From Lineus longissimus (Eukaryota > Nemertea > Pilidiophora > Heteronemertea > Lineidae), in NCBI RefSeq assembly GCF_910592395.1, contig NC_088326.1, positions 8,189,001-8,253,000 of the forward strand: DNA of 64,000 bases, in the 5' to 3' direction. The notes under the pieces were generated by a model, which had not been told where the DNA came from, searched no databases, and saw only the letters and a program-made list of their open reading frames with translations. A program made the translations under genes and the position numbers. Below are positions 58,035-64,000 of this stretch, piece by piece (position 1 is the first letter of the stretch; each line of letters begins with the position of its first letter).

Positions 58035-58729
58035 TGTCTAAAGCGTGAGGGGTAACTTGAGAGAAAGTAGCTCGGTATAGAAAAGTTTTTTTGAATTTTT
58101 CAGTGCACTGTCTGCCTTGACTTGACATGAAGTCGCTCAAATTTCACCATTCCAGAGTCCAGCCGGCCAAGTTTCAGCACTTTATTATCGTTCTCTCCAA
58201 GACGTCATAGATATCATATCACTGTGATTTTGATAACTTTTACCCGACTTTAAATCTGGTGGACTCTAGTGGATGGTGGCGTCAGTGGTGGACGCTGTTT
58301 AGGATGACCGGCCCAGGGTCAGGGAGGCTAGCATGCCGCATGCATGTTCGTGGTGAAACACCATGCACGATCAACTGTAATCTACGTCTACGACTAAGCC
58401 TACACAGTGTTGAGTGTAACTTCGTTGAACCAGCTGGAGTGGCCGTAATGCAAAGTTGACCATTTCGTCTACATGAGAATTGAGATGAACAACTTGGCTT
58501 GATTGCAGAATCCCTGACAAATGCTTCAAAGAGAGGTTTTGGTTAGGGTTAGCTATAGAACATTTTGGAAGTGATGGTCATTTTGTAAGGGATCCTGCAG
58601 TAATGCCAAGAACTTTACATATGATGAAAAGTCGAACTTGAGGACCCATAATTTGGGTAAGAAATTACGATTTTTACGAGTCAATAATTCGAAAGAACCA
58701 CACTGAGTAGTCTCGCGCACTTCAAAAGT

Positions 58730-59200
58730 TTTATGACTTTTGAACACCCACTTTCCCAGTTTCCCAATAGAGGCGCAACTGTCGAAGAGTGACGAACACG
58801 AGTCCAACAGTCGTTGTAATATGCACCAAGCATTATCCGCGAGTTATATGAAAAAAGTCTTTAAATAAAAAAGATGTATTTTGGCATATAAATTACAATT
58901 TACAAAACATATCCAACTTTTATCCCCGTTTTATGGATTTCATGTTGTTCGTTCACCAAGAGAGTAGGCCTAGTGCTTTTTTAATGTTTACTTATTCATA
59001 TCTTGCATGGTTTAAATTGAAATCTTAATGCCAAAATACATCTTTTTTATCTTAATATTCTTGTTTTATTAAAACTCACGGATAATGCTCGGTGCATACC
59101 ACAACGACTGTTTGACTCGGCATTGGTCTTCACGCTTCGACAGTGGCGCCTCTATCGGGAAAACTAGGAAAGTGGGTGTTCAAAAGTCCCTTAAAATTAT
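58730..59200. repeat. Long imperfect foldback, arms about 160-175 bp
   Basis: The left arm (about 58730-58890) and right arm (about 59024-59200) are reverse complements with scattered differences. Shared phrases include CCAAAATACATCTTTTTTAT, GATAATGCT, ACAACGACTGTT, CTTCGACAGT and AAAGTGGGTGTTCAAAAGTC. The spacer is about 130 bp. Short frames on both arms are mirror images of each other and not genes. Confidence 0.75.
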
Positions 59201-59762
59201 GGATCGTCACACAGGCCAGTGCGGAGGATGTCTCCAGCTGAACCATCTTGACCTGCATTCACTCATAGAGACTGGTACTTGACTGCAATTCATTCGTCAT
59301 GAACTCGATTTGGGGGCGTAAGCTTCCGGTGACCGGTCACGTGTTTTTTCTGTAGGATGGGTAGACAAACTCGCCCCAGTGCCGAAATTTGAAAAAATTC
59401 AGACACTGGTATTGATCAATTGCCGACATCTTGGATGTCGGCATCCTGAGATTCAGGGTTTTGATAATCCTACGTCATCCACTGCATCATCAGTTCGGAC
59501 TGTAAATCTTATTCAGGCCGAATTAGTGCCACTTTATCTCATAAAATTTTTATCTTATTAATCACTCACACAACGTAGTGAGTGTAATGGTTACGTGTAT
59601 GTATAAAGTGTAAACAAAATTCATATATCCATCATGTCCATCGAATCTGAAAAAATTTGTGCAGACCCATGACAGTTCCGGTTTCGGTACAGTTTGTTGC
59701 ATTCCATACGGGCCGCGCTTGCCGATCCTGCTTTCACGACGCACCGCAACCACAGTTACCAG

Positions 59763-60000
59763 GGCCCGGTTTCACAAAGAATCTTAAGTCTGTTTTGGTG
59801 ACTTAAGTATGAGAATTTCTTAAGTTTTGTTGATTCACAAAGAATCTTAACTCGCCTAGCCGACTTAAGTACCCCAAAAACTTAAGCACGGTAGCTACCG
59901 TACTTAAGTCGGAATTAAGGACACAAAATGGCGGAAATTCGCCGGCACAACCGGCCTGTCCTTCGATATTTGATGGCCCGAGGCCCAGAAAGAGATCAGG
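59763..60000. repeat. CTTAAGT-rich transposon-end-like block
   Basis: It begins GGGCCCGGTTTCACAAAG, a form common at Harbinger ends, and holds many CTTAAGT words plus a near-perfect 28-bp palindrome at 59880-59907 (CTTAAGCACGGTAG and its complement with one change). It may be the left end of the HARBI1-like element whose exons begin at 61396, but no matching right end was secured. Confidence 0.45.
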
Positions 60001-60826
60001 GTTCGGAGAGCGCGATCGCTGCTGGGAACCTTTTGGTCGCTCGTGGGACCCGCTTTGATGATCGCCGCCCAGACCCTCACGTGACCAATTCTCCATTTAA
60101 GATGCTGCTACTGCGCATGCGTTATCTATGTGTGGAGCATGGTCAGGCGGTGCATCAACATGACGGCAATCTTATTTGAATATTCTATTAATAGATAAAT
60201 TTAACCCTTTCGTGGTATTTACGCGCTCAACTTGGCCAGGGTGAGATCGGGTGAGATGGATCAAGTTGCGCGACTGGGTCTTCGTCAGTGGGCGGGGGGC
60301 GCCGGGATCTGTGGTTTCTTGTGATCTTGAGCTGTTATTATTATGAACTAACATGTAGACTACTATCTTCACTGTACTGCTGACATCAGGTTACTAGTAT
60401 TATCGTGCTTGCCCTCTTGTAGTAGGCCTATGGACTTTTCATTTAAGCGCTAAAATTATTGAATTTTTCTCTGAAATCTACGTTGGCTGGGAAAGGACAT
60501 CGAAAAAAAAAAATTCTCGGCGGGACGACTTATTAAGTCGGGGGGACGACTTATTATCTCGGGGGACGACTTAGTAAGTCGGGGGGACGACTTGGTAAGT
60601 CGGGAGGACGACTTAGTAAGTCGGGGGGACGACTTATTAAGTCGGGGGGACGACTTATTAAGTCGGGGGGACGACTTATTATGTCGGGGGGACGACTTAT
60701 TATCTCGGGGGGACGACGACGTCGCCATCTATTAACACGCGGGTCACGTGAGGGTCTGGGCGGCGATCATCAAAGTGGGTCCCACGAGCGACCAAAAGGT
60801 TCCCAGTAGCGATCGCGCTCTCCGAA
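60001..60826. repeat. 86-bp inverted arms around a 655-bp centre
   Basis: 60001-60086 (GTTCGGAGAGCGCGATCGCT to CTCACGTGACC) is repeated in reverse at 60742-60826 with only a few differences. The centre contains a 21-bp minisatellite. The arms could encode part of a protein on either strand (MAEIRRHNRP onward), which I do not recognise. Confidence 0.8.
60518..60712. repeat. 21-bp palindromic minisatellite, nine units
   Basis: Nine units of 20-21 bp with the core GACGACTTATTAAGTCG, whose CGACTTA-T-TAAGTCG is itself palindromic, are separated by G-runs. Variants TTAGTAAG, TTGGTAAG and TTATCTCG occur. The minus strand is open across the array as an SSPRLTK-type repeat, which I take as a by-product. 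Confidence 0.9.
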
Positions 60827-61395
60827 TGCATATGGTTTTTTTCATCACACACATGCATGACATGTGTCGTGTGTCATCATGGAAGCGAAACTGCGTGGTT
60901 CAATGCTGTTGTTTGTTTATTGAAAACCGGCTGTTAGATTGCTGGAAACTTTATAATCATGTGAAGGTATCTATGCAGCCATCTATTCTAATGAATACTC
61001 GCATCCGCGCCACTGTGACTGTGCAGTTGAGTTGATCGAGTGCAGACTGTTGTCGACTGTGACTGTACGTAGTGTTGCATGTTGTTGTTGTGTGCTTGTG
61101 TGTCCACCAATGACCATCATCCATGGCATGTACAGCCTACACTACTGCTGTATGGATTGTTGGTCAGTCAGGTCTGGCCTATACTCGATCATGAGTATGC
61201 AGTATGTTCTATACTTTTCTTGTACCAATATCATCCCTCCATGCATTGCATACTGCATCCATAAAAATGCCCTCAACTCACTGAGTGAGGTGGATGTCGA
61301 CCAGGGCGGGGCGCAGTCGGGGAATGATATAGTTAGTTAGGCCTAATACAGGTCAGTTTGTGTGTTGCCTAATGGTTCTTCCACTTTGATTTTAG

Positions 61396-62763
61396 GTTTC
61401 CCTAACGTAATCGGTGCTTTGGACTGCACACAGATAAAGATTCAAGCCCCATCTCAATTTGAGGATGTTTATGTCTGTCGCAAATCCATTCACAGCATCA
61501 ATGTTCAGTTAAGCATTTGTGAATAGAACACTTTCAAAAGTCAGTTGGTAGCCCTGCCTAGTAACAAAATGTGCACATAATGTCTGTAGGCCTACACCAA
61601 AGTACAATAAACATGCATTGCATTTATTACCAGATGACCGGCTGGCTGGCTTTTTCATTTAGTCATCTTGGAACGAGATCAGGTTCACTTTCAAAGCCTG
61701 GCTCATTGGAGGCCTGATCTAGTTTAAGAGATTGCATGTCCATCTGAAATATGAATATCCTGATTCCTGGCATAGTATGAATTAAAATCATTGCTAAGTA
61801 TGAAAAATTTTGAAAGTACAGTGTTTCTGCCAGAAAAAAATTCAAGAGGGGGAACCAAAGCCCAAATTCCTGGTCGAAAGAGCAAATTTTGGCTGTTTTT
61901 CGGTCAATCTTGGCAGTTGCCCCCCCCCCCCGGCAGAAACCCAGAAATAATATTTCAATTTCCACTTTTTGGTATTGCAGATGATATGTGATGCTGATCG
62001 CATTGCCACAAACCTTGTAGCCAAATGGCCGGGAAGTGTTCACGACAGTCGAATATTCAAGGTGTCGTCCATTGGCCGAGAACTTGCTAACCAAGGTAAT
62101 TCAGACATGTGTGATACCCACTAAAAACAAGTAATTTAATTGATAGATAAATAATTTAATTGGAACTTTATCAACATTTATAACTAACATACATGTAGTA
62201 GAAAAGAAATTATCACATAGGCATACTACTGGATCAACAGTATCATGCTTATTTGAAAAATATATAATATATAAACGAGAAACCCCATGTTATGTATAAA
62301 ATGACAAAAAACATTGATATTCTCATATTCAATAAATTAGTATAAAATTCATTCATTTTGAAAAAAATTATTACATTTACAATATTGTATTTACAATTTC
62401 AGCTCCACATGATGGATTCCTTTTGGGCGACAAAGGTTATGCACTTGAACCGTACCTGATGACACCTTATCGGAATCCAACACCTGAAGAAGCCAGATAC
62501 AATGCCGCCCAAGCACGAACCAGGACACGAGTTGAGCAGGCCTTTGGCATTTTAAAGAGGCGGTTCCATTGCTTGCACGATGAAATTCGGCTGGTCCCAG
62601 AACAGGCCTGTAAAGTGATAGTCTGCTGTGTAATCCTCAACAACATTGCACTGAAGCGGCAGGATGTGATGGAGCCACTTTTGGAGAATCAATATAACCT
62701 TGATCCCATTGATGACGATACTGTAACTGGAAGGGTTGTAAGAGATCATTTGCGTGATACCTT
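61396..62763 (+). pseudogene. HARBI1-like Harbinger transposase 2, 5' part missing
   Basis: Exons 61396-61508, 61981-62095 and 62403-62763 join in consistent phase. They encode [15 protein letters not shown] (first D), HSINVQMICDADR across the junction (second D), WPGSVHDSRIF, LLGDKGYALEPYLMTPY and TRTRVEQAFGILKRRFHCL (E), the standard catalytic sequence of HARBI1-type transposases. The donor after 61508 reads TTAAGC instead of GTAAGC, so the first junction is probably broken. The N-terminal exons were not found. After RDHLRDTFL the frame runs on into the duplicated THAP block (stop at 62845), so the natural end may have been replaced there. Confidence 0.8.
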
Positions 62764-62936
62764 CTTAATTAATTATGCACACCTGGAAGTAATGTGTTTC
62801 ATTCACTATGGTGTATTGTGTGGCTCCGAATTGTGTCAAGGCTAGCACAAAGAACAATCGAATGACGGATGGGACCCATTTTCATGAATTTCCAAAGCCA
62901 GTTGAACGAGAGAGGAGGAAGCTGTGGATTCGGAAG
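62764..62936 (+). repeat. THAP-exon block, inverted partner of 8-180
   Basis: 171 of 173 bases match the reverse complement of 8-180. Its left end abuts the Harbinger 2 transposase and its right end stops inside the THAP codons (after CGGAAG), where unrelated sequence begins. Confidence 0.9.
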
Positions 62937-62940
62937 ATCT
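62808..62940 (+). pseudogene. THAP-domain exon fragment
   Basis: ATG 62808 begins MVYCVAPNCVKASTKNNRM and continues FHEFPKPVERERRKLWIRK, the first half of a THAP domain, then leaves the family after 62936 and stops within about 25 codons. Compared with the left-edge copy it has two base differences (KD versus KA and K versus E in the protein). The zinc site is incomplete. Confidence 0.75.
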
Positions 62941-63452
62941 GGGATCTTGTTTTTTTAACCCTCAACATATTTCATGAGTATCAAGCATGTTTTCAAACCT
63001 TGATATATGGCCTTTAAGTGCTAATGCTTGATTTAAAATCTCACTTATGTAGCAGTTGAATATCATCGACTTGGAAATTTTAACATTAATCCTTAATATA
63101 ATACCATTTTAATTGATAACTCTAGTCTTACATTAGTGAGATTTTAAAGCCAGCATTGGCGCTAACGTTGGTGTTAACCTAACACTTATTGAGCAACTGG
63201 GCCCATAAGTCATAGACAGTTTTTCCTAGTTACTATAATCAGGTGAAGATGGAGGACAAAAGTAGAAGTTGGTCGCTTAGGCAGACGTTACGTAGATAGG
63301 AAAAATGAGGGCCTAACTAACATGGCTCATTGAAATACCTTGTTAATTCTTCGGTTCACGGGTGAACCGTAAAGCATGAGGCGTGAGGAGTGAAGCGTGA
63401 AGCTCTATGTAACGTCTGCCTTAGGGGCATGAAAACTTGATTGACTGCAGAT
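62937..63452. other. Spacer with a hairpin MITE-like segment
   Basis: 63018-63044 and 63136-63162 form a 27-bp inverted repeat with about four mismatches (GTGAGATTTTAAA core). GAGCAACTGGGCCC near 63197-63210 resembles a Harbinger end in reverse. No coding exon was seen. Confidence 0.5.
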
Positions 63453-63914
63453 TTAATCCTTGTGCAGTTTAGCCATTTTTAGCTTGATGTAATCAGTTTT
63501 AAGGCCAACAAGAGCTATCTGACAGTCAATCAACTTTTGTTGCTGCTGTGCTGCCAACTTCTCCTCTTGCATGACCTCGTAGGAAAGATTTTCAAGGTCT
63601 TCCTTAGATCTTTTCGGCTTTGGTGGCTTGACCGAGGCTTTAAGCAGATTGGCAAGTTCTGCCTTGTTCATGTTCTTGTCAATGTTAGTGCTGGGGCAGC
63701 TGGCTGATCCTGCTACCCTCTTGCATGTGGACCTTGGTTCAAGAGGGGCACTTCCTCGGGCTGCTGAAGGCTTGGAGGACATACTAGTTATAGTAGAGCT
63801 AGGAAGAACAGCTGCAATTCCTCCTGCAGAAGTCTCAGCATCAGCTGATTGTAATGGTAGTCGGAAGTCAAACACAACATTCTTGTGTTCATCTTGCGTC
63901 ACTGCTGTCCATGC
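63453..63914 (-). CDS. Myb/SANT-like Harbinger partner protein, last exon
   Basis: The exon starts after CTACTTTCAG at 63914 and ends at the stop 63453. It opens with WTAVTQDEHKNVVFDFRL, has a low-complexity Ser/Ala/Pro middle, then NKAELANLLKASVKPP and a C-terminal coiled coil (QQQQKLIDCQIALVGLKT) ending KLKMAKLHKD. The coiled-coil end with a YIKLKM-type tail is usual for the Myb-like second proteins of Harbinger elements. The N-terminal Myb domain would lie beyond the window. It faces the HARBI1-like transposase, the usual opposite-strand arrangement, so both may belong to one element. Confidence 0.5.
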   Translation of the reverse strand, partial: AWTAVTQDEHKNVVFDFRLPLQSADAETSAGGIAAVLPSSTITSMSSKPSAARGSAPLEPRSTCKRVAGSASCPSTNIDKNMNKAELANLLKASVKPPKPKRSKEDLENLSYEVMQEEKLAAQQQQKLIDCQIALVGLKTDYIKLKMAKLHKD

Positions 63915-64000
63915 TGAAAGTAGTTAAAGATGTGTAGAAATATGGTTCAACATCAATACATGACATTAGTTTTGCAATGATTAAAACTGTCAAAAGTTGC

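Noticed and set aside
60456-60728. Minus-strand SSPRLTK-repeat protein
   Set aside because: It is a by-product of the 21-bp minisatellite; no start context, splice sites or flanking coding sequence support it.
61820-61945. A hAT-type MITE with GTTTCTGCC ends
   Set aside because: The ends are inverted, but I could find no 8-bp target duplication and the interior is a decayed repeat; not enough to call.
61663-62094. 143-residue minus-strand frame
   Set aside because: It overlaps a supported Harbinger 2 exon in antisense and contains a low-complexity C-run.
59763-63210. A single Harbinger element bounded by GGGCCCGGTTTCAC and GAGCAACTGGGCCC
   Set aside because: Only the GGGCCC(A/G)GTT core matches between the two ends and no 3-bp target duplication is present.

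Overview
This window is eukaryotic, almost certainly from an animal and most likely a marine invertebrate. The genes have short GT-AG introns and large AT-rich spacers. The elements present (Kolobok with THAP and P2RX7-like proteins, KDZ/Zisupton, PIF/Harbinger with MADF or Myb partners, hAT, Mutator-like, an APE-type LINE) are families known from echinoderms, hemichordates, lancelets, molluscs and cnidarians. Frequent TACATGTA and TAGGCCTA words fit an echinoderm or hemichordate best, but the sequence alone does not settle the species. I found no convincing host housekeeping gene, no rRNA or tRNA gene and no prokaryotic feature.

Layout. 0-1 kb: edge of a THAP-domain gene (minus) and a GC-rich minisatellite. 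2.5-5.7 kb: element A, a broken copy of an unassigned DDE-like transposase family with a C-terminal SH3/chromo-like module. 6.7-9.4 kb: an apparently intact four-exon DUF7869-type gene. 10.3-25.3 kb: the C-terminal half of a KDZ transposase gene whose introns were invaded by a small MITE, a hAT element (itself split by a 358-bp short insertion) and a 5-kb LINE. 25.8-27.4 kb: a tandem array of 121-bp units. 30.6-33.6 kb: an intact three-exon hAT-type gene (827 aa). 34.6-42.9 kb: element B, a second member of the element A family, split by a modular repeat (repeat R) that was itself invaded by a Harbinger element with exact ends (35780-39583). 43.7-44.3 kb: a Mutator-like exon. 46848-53804: a complete Kolobok element with TTAA target duplications, a THAP transposase whose catalytic end is damaged, and an intact P2RX7-like partner gene on the opposite strand. 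54.4-56.6 kb: more copies of repeat R around a tyrosine recombinase fragment. 57-61 kb: foldback repeats and a 21-bp palindromic minisatellite. 61.4-64 kb: a HARBI1-like transposase, a THAP fragment that is an inverted near-identical copy of the left edge of the window, and a Myb-like partner exon.

The genes do not form a pathway. The window is a stratified transposon graveyard whose layers can be ordered by nesting: KDZ, then hAT, then the short insertion; and element B, then repeat R, then Harbinger. All ten DNA-transposase genes lie on the plus strand. In both elements with exact ends (Harbinger and Kolobok) the accessory protein gene is intact while the transposase is broken. Exon boundaries were joined by hand from GT-AG sites and phase agreement; family names come from recognised motifs, not database searches.
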